From contig JBLIIE010000004.1 of NCBI GenBank assembly GCA_047634635.1, positions 17,351-81,350 on the forward strand: DNA of 64,000 nt, given 5' to 3'. The position numbers were made by a program, and so were the translations under genes. A model generated the notes under the pieces. It was given only the letters and a program-made list of their open reading frames with translations, was not told the DNA's origin and did not search any database. This document shows positions 35,662 through 44,441 of this stretch, piece by piece (positions within the stretch are counted from its first letter, which is position 1; each line of letters begins with the position of its first letter). This DNA comes from Granulosicoccus sp047634635. GTDB lineage: Bacteria > Pseudomonadota > Gammaproteobacteria > Granulosicoccales > Granulosicoccaceae.

Positions 35662-35828
35662 CGATCCAGGCATGCCGTGAGAACGGCCAGCTTTTGATCG
35701 CTGTCCATACGTGACCAGCGAGTGACCTCATCTATGGTTCGCAGGCAGCCCTCACAAAGCTGTGATTGTTCGTCGATACGACAAATTCCACGGCACGGAG
35801 ACGCAATATTCAATTTATGCTCAGACAT
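35571..35828 (-). CDS. DUF1289 family small cysteine protein
   Basis: 85 residues. The family pattern is complete: SPCRGICRIDEQSQLCEGCLRT, given in parts SPCRGICRID and LCEGCLRTIDEVTRWS. Four cysteines (C-x3-C, C-x2-C) could bind a metal. The C-terminal 35 residues beyond the family core are Ser/Gly-rich and correspond to the 91-base overlap with the dehalogenase gene on the other strand. Its ATG overlaps the HMG-CoA lyase stop by one base (TGATG), so it is translated with that gene. The function of DUF1289 proteins is unknown. Confidence 0.85.
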   Translation of the reverse strand: MSEHKLNIASPCRGICRIDEQSQLCEGCLRTIDEVTRWSRMDSDQKLAVLTACLDRQQIPSSPGNSERSDSMADGTPGSTSDGCE

Positions 35829-36742
35829 CAGGATCCTGAATGGTTAAGTTGTAGAGCGCGACCGGCGCGTGACTGGCTTTTACGTCTGAGTTGAGTGCAG
35901 ATATAGTCGCTGGCTTTTAGTAGTGAGGACATATGTACGCCATGGCTGATACCCAGGCCATCAAGCAGGTAGACGACATCTTCTGTTGCCACATTGCCGG
36001 TAGCACCTATGGCATACGGGCAGCCCCCAAGGCCTGCCACTGATACGTCTATCGTTGCAATTCCGTGTTGCAATGCGATGACTATATTTGCCAATGCCTG
36101 TCCGTAAGTATCGTGGCAATGCATCGCTATTTGATCGCTTGCTATTTCATCTCTGAACAAAGTTTCAAGAAGGCGCGATAGACTTCCGGCGGTGCCAGTG
36201 CCGATGGTATCGCCTAGTGACACTTCGTAGCAGCCGGACTCTAGAAGTTGCCGAGTCAAGAGCTTAACCTGCTCGGGATTGACGTCTCCTTCGTAAGGGC
36301 AGCCCAGCACACACGACAAATAGCCGCGGACCGGAAGTTTATGCTCCCTGGCAATTTCTAAGACAGGTTGGTAGCGATTCAACGTCTCCTGGATGGAGGC
36401 GTTGAGATTTTTTTGAGAAAAACTCTCGGTCGTAGCCACAAAAATGGCGACTTCGTCCACATCAGCAGCAATCGCGTCCCTAAGACCTCTTTCGTTAGGT
36501 GACAGTGCGGAGTAGCGTACTCCCTGTTTTCGCACTATTTTATTGAAAACACTAGCTGAGTCTGCCATTTGTGGAACCCAGCGTGGTGACACAAAAGAGC
36601 CTGTCTCGATAACGCGAAGCCCACAATTGGATAGAAGGTTGACCAGAGTGCTTTTCTGCTCAATGCTGAGCAAAGCTGCCTCATTCTGAAGGCCGTCACG
36701 AGGACCAACTTCTACGAGACAAACTTCGGCAGGGTAATTCAT
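35828..36742 (-). CDS. mvaB: Hydroxymethylglutaryl-CoA lyase
   Basis: 304 residues. The HMGL-like TIM barrel opens VCLVEVGPRDGLQNEAAL, contains SVLGC-like YLSCVLGCPYEGDV, YEVSLGDTIGTGTAG, and the metal-binding MHCHDTYGQALANI. The catalytic cysteine is in the signature SVAGLGGCPYAIGATGN. The enzyme splits HMG-CoA to acetyl-CoA and acetoacetate in leucine degradation. It starts a two-gene unit with DUF1289. The rest of the leucine pathway (isovaleryl-CoA dehydrogenase, methylcrotonyl-CoA carboxylase) is not in the window, so this copy is separated from the usual liu cluster. Confidence 0.95.
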   Translation of the reverse strand: MNYPAEVCLVEVGPRDGLQNEAALLSIEQKSTLVNLLSNCGLRVIETGSFVSPRWVPQMADSASVFNKIVRKQGVRYSALSPNERGLRDAIAADVDEVAIFVATTESFSQKNLNASIQETLNRYQPVLEIAREHKLPVRGYLSCVLGCPYEGDVNPEQVKLLTRQLLESGCYEVSLGDTIGTGTAGSLSRLLETLFRDEIASDQIAMHCHDTYGQALANIVIALQHGIATIDVSVAGLGGCPYAIGATGNVATEDVVYLLDGLGISHGVHMSSLLKASDYICTQLRRKSQSRAGRALQLNHSGS

Positions 36743-36907
36743 AACAAATGTTTCTCTATCAACGGTTTAGCTACGCGTATGTGTTTTGCGGAAGAGGGGC
36801 GACTTAACGATCCAGCTGGACGATATTACCGAATTTAACTGACATCGTGGAGTGAATCGGTCACGCTGTTACACTTCATGGTTTACATCCTACGCAGTGA
36901 CTGTGTG

Positions 36908-37792
36908 ATGACTGTTTACAATTTCGGCTCTATCAATATCGACCTTGTTTACCGTGTACCGCATTTGGTAAGGGCTGGCGAGACTCTGTCCAGCCGATCC
37001 ATGGATACTTTGCTGGGCGGCAAAGGAGCGAACCAATCGGTTGCCGTGGCTCGCGCAGGCGCTTCTGTTTGTCATGTCGGTCGAATTAGTCGCGCCGACC
37101 AGTGGGCGGTTGAGCAAATGCTGGCCGCAGGCGTTGACATCACTCATATAGAGCAAATTGACGGCGCAAGTGGTCACGCTATTATTCAGGTTGATGATAG
37201 TGGCGAAAATTCCATCATTTTGCACGGTGGCGCAAATCAGTCTTTCAACCGTTCAATTCTGGAAAGTCACTTATGCGAAGCATCTGCTGACGATTGGTTA
37301 CTGGTTCAGAACGAATGCAATGATATTTCTACAGCGTTTGATATTGCGGTCAGCAAAGGCATGAAAATTATATTTAATCCTGCACCGATGACTGCTGAGG
37401 TTGTTACTCTGCCATTGGAGCAATGCGCAGTATTGATCGTCAATGAAACTGAAGCAGAATCTTTGGCTGGTACCGCTGATCCTGCGCAAATATTAGCCCG
37501 TTTAGCTAGTCGATACCCTGATACCCGGCTTGTTATGACGTTAGGTTCGAAAGGCGCATTACTTCAGTACACTGGACAACTCATTCGCCACGATGCCCTC
37601 AATGTTGATGTTGTTGACACAACAGGTGCCGGAGATACGTTTGTGGGTTATTTTCTGGCGTCAATGATTGGGGGTAGCGATGATGCGACCTGCTTAAAGC
37701 GCGCCTGTACTGCGGCGGCGATGTCAGTAACTCAAGCGGGTGCGGCTCCCAGCATTCCAGATGCTGCAGCTGTTGATTCCTTCCGTATTTAA
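36908..37792 (+). CDS. Ribokinase-like PfkB family sugar kinase
   Basis: 294 residues from ATG 36908, where family similarity begins (TVYNFGSINIDLVYRVPHL); an ATG ten codons earlier is possible and neither has a strong ribosome site. Motif 1 is LLGGKGANQSVAVARAGA, and the active-site motif is DTTGAGDTFVGYFLAS, with the base Asp in GAGD. It phosphorylates ribose or a similar sugar. A nucleoside hydrolase gene follows 30 bases later, so the pair can split a nucleoside and trap the released ribose as ribose 5-phosphate. The substrate itself is inferred from this context. Confidence 0.92.
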   Translation: MTVYNFGSINIDLVYRVPHLVRAGETLSSRSMDTLLGGKGANQSVAVARAGASVCHVGRISRADQWAVEQMLAAGVDITHIEQIDGASGHAIIQVDDSGENSIILHGGANQSFNRSILESHLCEASADDWLLVQNECNDISTAFDIAVSKGMKIIFNPAPMTAEVVTLPLEQCAVLIVNETEAESLAGTADPAQILARLASRYPDTRLVMTLGSKGALLQYTGQLIRHDALNVDVVDTTGAGDTFVGYFLASMIGGSDDATCLKRACTAAAMSVTQAGAAPSIPDAAAVDSFRI

Positions 37793-37822
37793 TTTGTCGA
37801 TGCTCAATAAAAAACGTTTCTT

Positions 37823-38854
37823 ATGCATAAAATAATTCTGGACACAGATCCTGGTGTCGACGACTCCATGGCTATTGCCTACGCTTTGGCTCACCCTGAT
37901 ATCGAGTTGCTGGCGTTAACGGTTGTTTTTGGCAACATCAACATTGATTTTGCCACCCGTAATGCTCAATATGTGCTGGATGTATTGGGAGCAAATGATG
38001 TTGCTGTTGCAAAGGGCGCAGCTATTCCCAGTGTTCAACCACCACGACCGTATGCGGATTTTGTGCATGGTACAGATGGTCTGGGAAACGTGTATCCCGG
38101 AAGCGTGCCGGGCGTGGCTGCCACAGAATCGGCACTGTTACGGGCAGATGCGCGGCACTCGTCTATTGAGCCACTGGATGCTGCGGATTTTATTATCAAT
38201 GCTGCTCGTGAGAACCCAGGGCAGATCACTCTAGTGGCGGTGGGGCCGCTTACGAATATTGCTGAAGCCTTGAGACGCGAACCTGCACTTCCTGAACTTG
38301 TGGCAGGCTTGGTTATTATGGGAGGCACGGTGGATGAGCCTGGCAATGTGTCGCCTTTGGCGGAGGCGAATTTCTTAAATGATCCTCATGCTGCTGACGC
38401 CTTGTTTGCAGTCCACTGGCCTGCAACCCTTGTGGGGCTTGATGTGACCCATAAAATTATGCTCAAAGATAGTCATTTGAAATCCCTTGGGGAAAATGCT
38501 GCCCTCTCCGGTCAGCTTATTTGGACCAGCAGTCGTTTCTATGTCGATTTCTATACGCAAAGTGGTGCTGCCAAAGAGGCGGTTGCCAGGGGTGATGAGC
38601 CACAATGTGCCATGCATGATGCTGCTGCGATAGCCTACGTGGTGATGCCTGAGGCCTTTACAACGGAAAGTGGGTCTGCCCGAGTCGTAGACGAGGGCAT
38701 TGCAATCGGTCAGCTGGCATTAGATCGTAAAGGATATGATTACCCTCTGCCATTTTGGCAGAATCGCCCAGCAACGTCTGTCTGTATGAACGTGGATTCA
38801 GAGGCAGTCCGACAGAATTTTCTCCAAACTATTATTGACCATCACATAAGGTAA
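37823..38854 (+). CDS. Inosine-uridine preferring nucleoside hydrolase
   Basis: 343 residues. The calcium-binding aspartate cluster is at the very start (KIILDTDPGVDDSMAIAYAL), followed by LTVVFGNINIDFATRNA, FVHGTDGLGN, GPLTNIAEALRR, and the late metal/catalytic motif MHDAAAIAYV. It hydrolyses nucleosides to base and ribose in the cytoplasm. It lies between the PfkB kinase and a lipoprotein gene in one apparent operon, and a nucleoside-type ABC importer follows 5 kb downstream, so it is likely the catabolic enzyme for imported nucleosides. Confidence 0.95.
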   Translation: MHKIILDTDPGVDDSMAIAYALAHPDIELLALTVVFGNINIDFATRNAQYVLDVLGANDVAVAKGAAIPSVQPPRPYADFVHGTDGLGNVYPGSVPGVAATESALLRADARHSSIEPLDAADFIINAARENPGQITLVAVGPLTNIAEALRREPALPELVAGLVIMGGTVDEPGNVSPLAEANFLNDPHAADALFAVHWPATLVGLDVTHKIMLKDSHLKSLGENAALSGQLIWTSSRFYVDFYTQSGAAKEAVARGDEPQCAMHDAAAIAYVVMPEAFTTESGSARVVDEGIAIGQLALDRKGYDYPLPFWQNRPATSVCMNVDSEAVRQNFLQTIIDHHIR

Positions 38855-38861
38855 GGTAAAC

Positions 38862-40274
38862 GTGAAGACACGAATTGGGGCTGGGCCGCTGTTAGTTTTG
38901 CTTTGCCCGGTGCTTACGGCTTGTAATTGGGTAGATTCCACAGGTGTGCAAGGTGTAGCGTCCAGAACTGAGGTTTTCCTTGACGATACCCCTGTGGGCT
39001 CTGCCGTGATCCTGGACGAGAAGTCCGAAGCCCGCATCGTGACCAGTCGGGGTGCTGCTACGTTCGATGAGCAGACTTATTCCTGGAGCGCTGCACCTTT
39101 AGAGCAAGGTGCGCTTGCCGCCTGTGCCAGTCAGGGTGGGTTTAATGCGAATCTTGCAGCCAGTAGTTTGGACAGGGCCTGCACCGATCCATCAAATTGT
39201 TCGGTGAGTTTTGAACGAGTCGCTACAACCGACGGTGTCTCTGAATTTTCATTGACTGCGCCTGAGCTTAAAGCCTCTGTAGGTTTGCGATACGGGTTAA
39301 TCGTGCAGGATTCCACCGGCACTATTGATGCGCGTGAATACGACTTCTGCTTTGTTGCTATTAACGAGGCCCCAGATGCCAACGACGATACTTTCGTTAT
39401 CCGCGAAGGTATCCGTGAAGTTTTCTCAATCAATTCAACAAACCTGCTGAGTAACGATACTGACGATACAGATGTCAGTAATACTGAATTCCGTATCCTT
39501 ACCCAACCTACTGTTGATCCACAGTTTGCCAGTGTTTTCGCGTTGGGCGATGATGGGGCCTTCACCTACGAATCTAGCCTGACTGGGATTTTGTCAGATC
39601 AGATAGACACGTTTGAATACGCCCTCAGCGACGGTGTTTTTACCTCTACAGCACGTGTCACGTTAAGAATTGTTGCTAATAATCAGGCGCCGGAGCAACT
39701 TGATGATATCCCTGAGTTAAGCGCCGCCGCTGGTGAACCTTTTGCTGAAAATCTATCTTTGTACTTTGCGGATCCTGAAGAAGGCGACTTGAGTTTCTCT
39801 TTTGCTGTTGGGGGCGGATTACCGGTGGGCAGCAGGTTGAGCCTTTCAAGTAACGGGGTGCTATCCGGCACGCCTATTCTGAATGATGTTGGTTCGTATC
39901 AGCTTCAGCTGCTTATCAGTGATGGAGGGCGGGAGATAGAAACTCTGCTTACCCTTGAAATTGTTGAATTGTCTAATGCTGTAGCCAATACAGCCCCCGT
40001 GTATGTTGAAGATACAGTATTCGATCAGATTATATTTCTGGGTACGCCCATTCGTTCAGTGGTGCCAGAGTTCGAAGATGCTGACGATGATGAATTGACA
40101 TTTTCAATATTTGGAACGGGAGTGTTGCCTGACGGGGTGACTATTGATTCTGATACGGGGTTAGTATCAGGGCGTCCGCTTGCACGAACCTGGGTTCGGG
40201 ATTTACGTATTGAAGCGATTGACCCTTTTGGTGCCACAGCGGTTTCTGATTCTTTTTTTATTCGAGTGCGATAA
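38862..40274 (+). CDS. Outer-membrane-type lipoprotein with putative Ig-like/cadherin repeats
   Basis: 470 residues from GTG 38862. A lipobox, LTAC with Cys 21, follows a short hydrophobic signal; Asn at +2 does not signal inner-membrane retention. The body holds tandem all-beta modules: one with DSTGTIDAREYDF, a VCBS-like block (DVFTYESSLTG-type text, LSDGVFTSTARVTLRI), and two He_PIG-type modules ending GVLSGTPILNDVGSYQLQLL and GLVSGRPLARTWVRDLRIE. It is acidic and calcium-binding character is likely. It begins seven bases after the nucleoside hydrolase gene, an odd partner; its own role is unknown and could be surface adhesion. Confidence 0.85.
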   Translation: MKTRIGAGPLLVLLCPVLTACNWVDSTGVQGVASRTEVFLDDTPVGSAVILDEKSEARIVTSRGAATFDEQTYSWSAAPLEQGALAACASQGGFNANLAASSLDRACTDPSNCSVSFERVATTDGVSEFSLTAPELKASVGLRYGLIVQDSTGTIDAREYDFCFVAINEAPDANDDTFVIREGIREVFSINSTNLLSNDTDDTDVSNTEFRILTQPTVDPQFASVFALGDDGAFTYESSLTGILSDQIDTFEYALSDGVFTSTARVTLRIVANNQAPEQLDDIPELSAAAGEPFAENLSLYFADPEEGDLSFSFAVGGGLPVGSRLSLSSNGVLSGTPILNDVGSYQLQLLISDGGREIETLLTLEIVELSNAVANTAPVYVEDTVFDQIIFLGTPIRSVVPEFEDADDDELTFSIFGTGVLPDGVTIDSDTGLVSGRPLARTWVRDLRIEAIDPFGATAVSDSFFIRVR

Positions 40275-40280
40275 GGTTTA

Positions 40281-40985
40281 ATGAGTTCTGCTGCCAAGCG
40301 TTACCTGTTTGTCAAACATTCGGAAAACTGGAATGTGGACCGGTGCACCCGTTGGATGGAAGAAAAGCAGATAAACGTTGATTGGTGCTACCCGGTCAGT
40401 GATCAACCCTTTCCGGATCCTGAGAACTACGCTGGCATTATTGTGTTCGGTGGTGCGAACAGCGCGAACGATTGCGACTGCCATGATTGGGTCCGTCGTG
40501 AGCTTGTATTCGTTGAACAATGCTTGAAACTTGACATACCATATTTCGGAATTTGTTTGGGGGCACAAATACTGGCTAGAGTGTTGGGTGCAACGGTGCG
40601 TCCACACGATGAGGAAATCAAGGAAGTCGGGTTCTGTCGTGTTGATCCTGAGCCTGAGCACAGCCATTTTCTCGATGAGCCTCTTACGGTGATGCAGTGG
40701 CATTCGGAAGGTTTCGACATACCTCCTGGAACCCAGCGAATCGCTACGGGTGAGGAGTTCCCAAATCAGGCGTACAGCTTAAGTGAGAAAATTCTTGGAG
40801 TGCAATTTCATCCAGAGGTTAACGCCGAAGTTTTGGCAATCTGGCATGAGCGCAACCGACTTCGTAAGCCTGGGCAACTTTCCGATGACGATCGTGCACG
40901 CATGATGTCGGATGCTCACACTCATGATGCATCTGTTACGCGATGGTTGGATGGATTTCTAACGCAATGGACAGGTAGTTCATGA
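40281..40985 (+). CDS. Class I glutamine amidotransferase-like protein
   Basis: 234 residues. The GATase-1 triad is visible: nucleophile Cys in YFGICLGAQILARVLG, and His and Glu in LGVQFHPEVNAEV. VFGGANSANDCD precedes it in the position of the oxyanion loop. It belongs to the stand-alone GMP synthase-like amidotransferase branch; such proteins hydrolyse gamma-glutamyl bonds or supply ammonia, but their partners are mostly unknown. It follows the lipoprotein gene by six bases, likely the last gene of the kinase/hydrolase unit. A nucleotide-related role is suggested by context only. Confidence 0.88.
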   Translation: MSSAAKRYLFVKHSENWNVDRCTRWMEEKQINVDWCYPVSDQPFPDPENYAGIIVFGGANSANDCDCHDWVRRELVFVEQCLKLDIPYFGICLGAQILARVLGATVRPHDEEIKEVGFCRVDPEPEHSHFLDEPLTVMQWHSEGFDIPPGTQRIATGEEFPNQAYSLSEKILGVQFHPEVNAEVLAIWHERNRLRKPGQLSDDDRARMMSDAHTHDASVTRWLDGFLTQWTGSS

Positions 40986-41055
40986 TAAATTGCGAAGGAT
41001 CAAGTGATGGTTGTCGGTATTGACGGCTATTTGAGCTTGTCTCGGGAGAGACCTG

Positions 41056-42765
41056 TTGGAAGAAACTAATAGCCTTCTACTCAATATATTCATTTATCTA
41101 TTGGCGGGTTTGTTGGCAGTACCTAGCGCGAAAAAACTTGGACTAGGGCCTGTTTTTGGTTATCTGTTCGCTGGAATTATTGTAGGGCCTTGGGGTTTGG
41201 CTCTAATAAGAGATGCGGAGCACATTGAACTATTTTCTCGTGTGGCCACTGCGTTTATTCTGTTTTTGGTGGCTATGCAGGCGACACCGGCTCGTGTGTA
41301 TCGTCTACTTGGCGATCTCATCTCTTTGGGAGTTCTGCAATTTTGCCTCACTACAATGGTAATAACGTTTGTTGGCATGCTGATAGGGCATCCTTGGCAT
41401 CATGCTTTGGTTGCAGGTCTTGCGTTATCTATCTCTTCTGAAGCGGTCGCCAGTCACGCGTTTAACGAACGTTATCCAACCGGATCGCCTCTGACTGAAA
41501 CTGGTCAGCAATTGCTTCTGACGCAAATGATGGCATTGGTGCCGGTCATAGTTTTCTTGCCGTTGTTGAGCTTCGACTCCATTGTAACTCAGGGTAGCCC
41601 ATGGCCAAAAGTCGTCATGGGTTTGTTGGTTTTGGGAGCGTTTGGCATTTTTGGACATCTTTTGCTGAGACGTGTTTTTCGCTACGTCGTCGGTGTAGGG
41701 CTAAACGAGGTATTCGCAGCATTTGCCTTATTACTAATAATCGGTATGTTGCTATTAGTTCAAGCGTTGGATCTGCCACTTGAATTAGGTGCATTGTTAG
41801 GTGGTCTGCTACTGGTTCGTTCCGAATATGGTTCTGCAATCAGAATAGCTATCTTTCCATTCAGTGGTTTGCTTGTTGGGATGTTTTTTATCTCTACAGG
41901 TATGCAGATCGACTTTGCAACATTTCTGAAAAAACCGCTAGAAACTTTCGCTCTGGTGGCTCTGCTGGTATTTGTAAAAGCCTGGATTGTACGAAATATT
42001 CTCCGTTATTCCTCGGTGCCCAGGCAGCAGAGAATATGGCTTGCGACTGTGCTTGCGCAAAGTGGCGAACTGGCCTTTGTTGTCATAGCAATGGCGATTA
42101 GTTATCAGGCAATTCCAGAAGCCCTTGCAGCTCAACTTGTTCTGGTAGTTGCTTTATCAATGCTGACAACGCCGATGTTGTTGTTTTTTGCAGCGCGGCG
42201 CGATAATCTGCCCGCCCGACAGCAAACCGATACTGGCGTAGAGCAAGGTGCTACAGCCGATTCACAGGTGATTATTGCAGGATTCGGTCGAGTCGGACGG
42301 GTCATTGCTCGTATGTTGAGGGACAACGGCTACCGCGCTGTTATTGTTGATCACAACCCTGATAGATTTGCAGAAGCTCGAGCTGATGGATTTGTTGCTT
42401 TCTATGGCGATGCGCTCAGACCTGATTTGTTTGAGGCGGCTGGTGCCGAGCAGGCGGCCATATTGGTCATTGCCATCGATGATCCGGATCCTGCAGCTGA
42501 GCTGCTTAAAAGGGTGAAGCGGGAATATCCTCAGATGATAATTCTCGCCAGGGCGCTGAACACAGCTGATGAGCGCAAACTTATTGGAGTGGGGGCAGAT
42601 CGAGCCTATCGGGAGACTTTTGAAACAGCTCTGTTGATGGGGGAGGATGTTCTGGAACTTGTGGGCATGAGTCCTTTGGATGCGCAAGCATTTGCCGAGC
42701 GTTATCGCGATGCGGCATCGGAATCCCAAGCGGCAACTGGATCTGGATTTGGACGTGGTGCTTGA
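41056..42765 (+). CDS. CPA2 family cation:proton antiporter with TrkA-N domain (KefC-like)
   Basis: 569 residues from TTG 41056, supported by GGGAGAG five bases upstream. Twelve or so membrane helices begin with LLLNIFIYLLAGLLAVPSAK and GPVFGYLFAGIIVGPWGL, the CPA2 signature. The C-terminal cytoplasmic Rossmann domain starts SQVIIAGFGRVGRVIARML and has IVDHNPDRFAEARADG and VFYGDA-like FVAFYGDALRPD. The protein would exchange K+ or Na+ for H+ with control by NAD(H) or glutathione adducts. It has its own spacing from the previous operon (70 bases) and is followed by a hairpin. Confidence 0.93.
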   Translation: MEETNSLLLNIFIYLLAGLLAVPSAKKLGLGPVFGYLFAGIIVGPWGLALIRDAEHIELFSRVATAFILFLVAMQATPARVYRLLGDLISLGVLQFCLTTMVITFVGMLIGHPWHHALVAGLALSISSEAVASHAFNERYPTGSPLTETGQQLLLTQMMALVPVIVFLPLLSFDSIVTQGSPWPKVVMGLLVLGAFGIFGHLLLRRVFRYVVGVGLNEVFAAFALLLIIGMLLLVQALDLPLELGALLGGLLLVRSEYGSAIRIAIFPFSGLLVGMFFISTGMQIDFATFLKKPLETFALVALLVFVKAWIVRNILRYSSVPRQQRIWLATVLAQSGELAFVVIAMAISYQAIPEALAAQLVLVVALSMLTTPMLLFFAARRDNLPARQQTDTGVEQGATADSQVIIAGFGRVGRVIARMLRDNGYRAVIVDHNPDRFAEARADGFVAFYGDALRPDLFEAAGAEQAAILVIAIDDPDPAAELLKRVKREYPQMIILARALNTADERKLIGVGADRAYRETFETALLMGEDVLELVGMSPLDAQAFAERYRDAASESQAATGSGFGRGA

Positions 42766-42775
42766 TCCTTTTTAT

Positions 42776-42798
42776 GTCGCTCTTAAAAAAAGGGCGAC
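42776..42798 (+). terminator. Hairpin after the antiporter gene
   Basis: GTCGCTCT (42776-42783) pairs with AGGGCGAC (42791-42798) with one G-U pair and a T/A loop. The T tract is weak, so termination efficiency is uncertain. Confidence 0.4.
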
Positions 42799-42915
42799 TT
42801 ATTGGAGTTGTGATAGAGGTAAGTCGGGCTAAGCTCATTAACGAGTCGCACTCCATATGTATTAAACTTTGCACGTAATTTTTGCAAGATTCATTCTGGG
42901 AGAGGGCAGGTTGTC

Positions 42916-43215
42916 ATGAAAGGTAAAGACGTTGAAGCGATCACCAAGTTGCTGAAAGAACATGGTGTGGCGCTTTCGGCAGTGAAAGCCAACAAGCTGA
43001 TGTTGAAAATTGGTTTGCTTGAAGAAGCTACTCGCGAAAGTACGACACGCCCGGGTGTCATTAAAAAATATAAGGTTTTGAGCGAGAAAGGTCTCGATTA
43101 CGGTGTGAATGAAGAAAACACGCAGAGTCCCGACCAGACTTCACCGTATTATTACAAGGACAGCTTTCCCGAGTTAGCCAGAATTTTGCTTGAAGCTGAG
43201 CACTCAGCAGAATGA
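42916..43215 (+). CDS. Conserved-looking small protein of unknown function, possibly winged-helix
   Basis: 99 residues, with a good ribosome site (GGGAGAGGG) upstream. It is charged and soluble. The first half (VEAITKLLKEHGVALSAVKA) looks like a helix-turn-helix unit, followed by a beta-like EATRESTTRPGVIKKYKVLS and a conserved-looking YYYKDSFPELARILL. It resembles small C-terminal modules of phage antirepressor-type proteins (a bit of sequence that also asks 'further instruction of the gene'), but I cannot name the family. It stands alone between the antiporter and the nucleoside importer, with a 158-base gap to the latter. Confidence 0.55.
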   Translation: MKGKDVEAITKLLKEHGVALSAVKANKLMLKIGLLEEATRESTTRPGVIKKYKVLSEKGLDYGVNEENTQSPDQTSPYYYKDSFPELARILLEAEHSAE

Positions 43216-43267
43216 TGGGATAGCTCCTGCTTCCAATATCTGTCTACCAGGCAGGTTCGTTAAGTTT

Positions 43268-43295
43268 TTGCGTCAAAAAAGGTTCGTGATACACT
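43268..43295 (+). promoter_or_regulatory. Possible promoter of the nucleoside ABC importer operon
   Basis: TTGCGT (43268-43273) and TACACT (43290-43295) are 16 bases apart, 79 bases before the ATG of the binding protein gene. Confidence 0.35.
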
Positions 43296-43373
43296 CGATC
43301 CAAGTGGCTGGAGGTCCCCTTTAAGAGGTACTTCTTCGGCCGAACCGTTGCCAATATATAGAGGATAGACACT

Positions 43374-44369
43374 ATGACAATCACACGCTTGGGTGTTCTT
43401 GCCGGGATGCTGTTAGCAGCTTCTGCGGCCACGGCAGCCGACATAACACCTGCCGTCGTATTCGACATGGGCGGTAAGTTCGACAAGTCATTCAACCAAG
43501 GGGTTTATGACGGAGTTGAGCGTTTCAAGGCTGAAACTGGCATTGAATACCGGGAATTTGAAGTCACCAATGAAACACAGCGAGAGCAGGCGCTTCGTCG
43601 TATGGCTCAGCGTGGTGCGAATCCTATCCTTGGCGTTGGTTTTGCTCAAGCAGGCCCGATGGAAACTGTTGCTAAAGAATTTCCTGATACGAAATTCACC
43701 ATTATCGATGGTGTTGTCGATTTGCCAAACGTCCAATCCGTTGTTTTCAAAGAGCACGAAGGTTCGTTTCTGGTGGGCCTACTAGCTGCTATGGCGTCAG
43801 AAAACAATATGGTCGGATTTGTCGGTGGTATGGACATCCCTCTTATTCGTCGATTTGCATGTGGTTATGAGCAAGGTGCAAAGCATGCAAACGCAACAGT
43901 TGGAGTCATTCAGAATATGACGGGTTCAACTCCTTCAGCATGGAATGATCCGGGTCGTGGAAGTGAGCTGGCCAAAGGCCAATTTGACCGAGGCGTTGAC
44001 GTCATCTATGCGGCGGCTGGTGGCACTGGCGTTGGTGTATATCAAGCAGCTAAAGACGGTGGAAAACTGGCTGTAGGTGTTGATTCCAATCAGAACTACA
44101 TGCATCCAGGCACTATGCTTACATCTATGCTCAAGCGTGTTGATGTTGCAGCTTATAATGCATTCAGCGAAGCTATGAACGACACATGGGAGCCAGGTTT
44201 TAAAGTTCTGGGTCTTGCTGAAGAAGGTGTAGGTTGGGCGCTAGACGAGCACAATGAGAATCTTGTTACAGCAGACATGAAGGCAGCTGTTGAAGTTGCG
44301 TCTGCAGCTATTATTGCTGGTGAAATCAGTGTTCATGATTATATGAGTGATAGCACTTGTACTTACTAG
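43374..44369 (+). CDS. BMP family nucleoside-type ABC transporter binding protein
   Basis: 331 residues with a signal peptide (MTITRLGVLAGMLLAASA, cleavage at ATA|AD). The BMP/PnrA-like domain follows: AVVFDMGGKFDKSFNQGVYDG, then EQALRRMAQRGANPILGVGF, GFVGGMDIPLIRRFACGYEQG and VYQAAKDGGKLAVGVDSNQN. The family binds purine nucleosides in the periplasm. It heads a four-gene operon with an ATPase and two permeases (44442-48144), which makes a complete importer. A promoter-like pair lies 79 bases upstream. Note the ribosome site AGAGGATAG. Confidence 0.93.
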   Translation: MTITRLGVLAGMLLAASAATAADITPAVVFDMGGKFDKSFNQGVYDGVERFKAETGIEYREFEVTNETQREQALRRMAQRGANPILGVGFAQAGPMETVAKEFPDTKFTIIDGVVDLPNVQSVVFKEHEGSFLVGLLAAMASENNMVGFVGGMDIPLIRRFACGYEQGAKHANATVGVIQNMTGSTPSAWNDPGRGSELAKGQFDRGVDVIYAAAGGTGVGVYQAAKDGGKLAVGVDSNQNYMHPGTMLTSMLKRVDVAAYNAFSEAMNDTWEPGFKVLGLAEEGVGWALDEHNENLVTADMKAAVEVASAAIIAGEISVHDYMSDSTCTY

Positions 44370-44441
44370 TCAGTTGCACGATCTAGAAGGGTATGCGGTG
44401 ATGATTTGTCTGCTTGGAGTTAAACATGTCCAGGCGTATCA

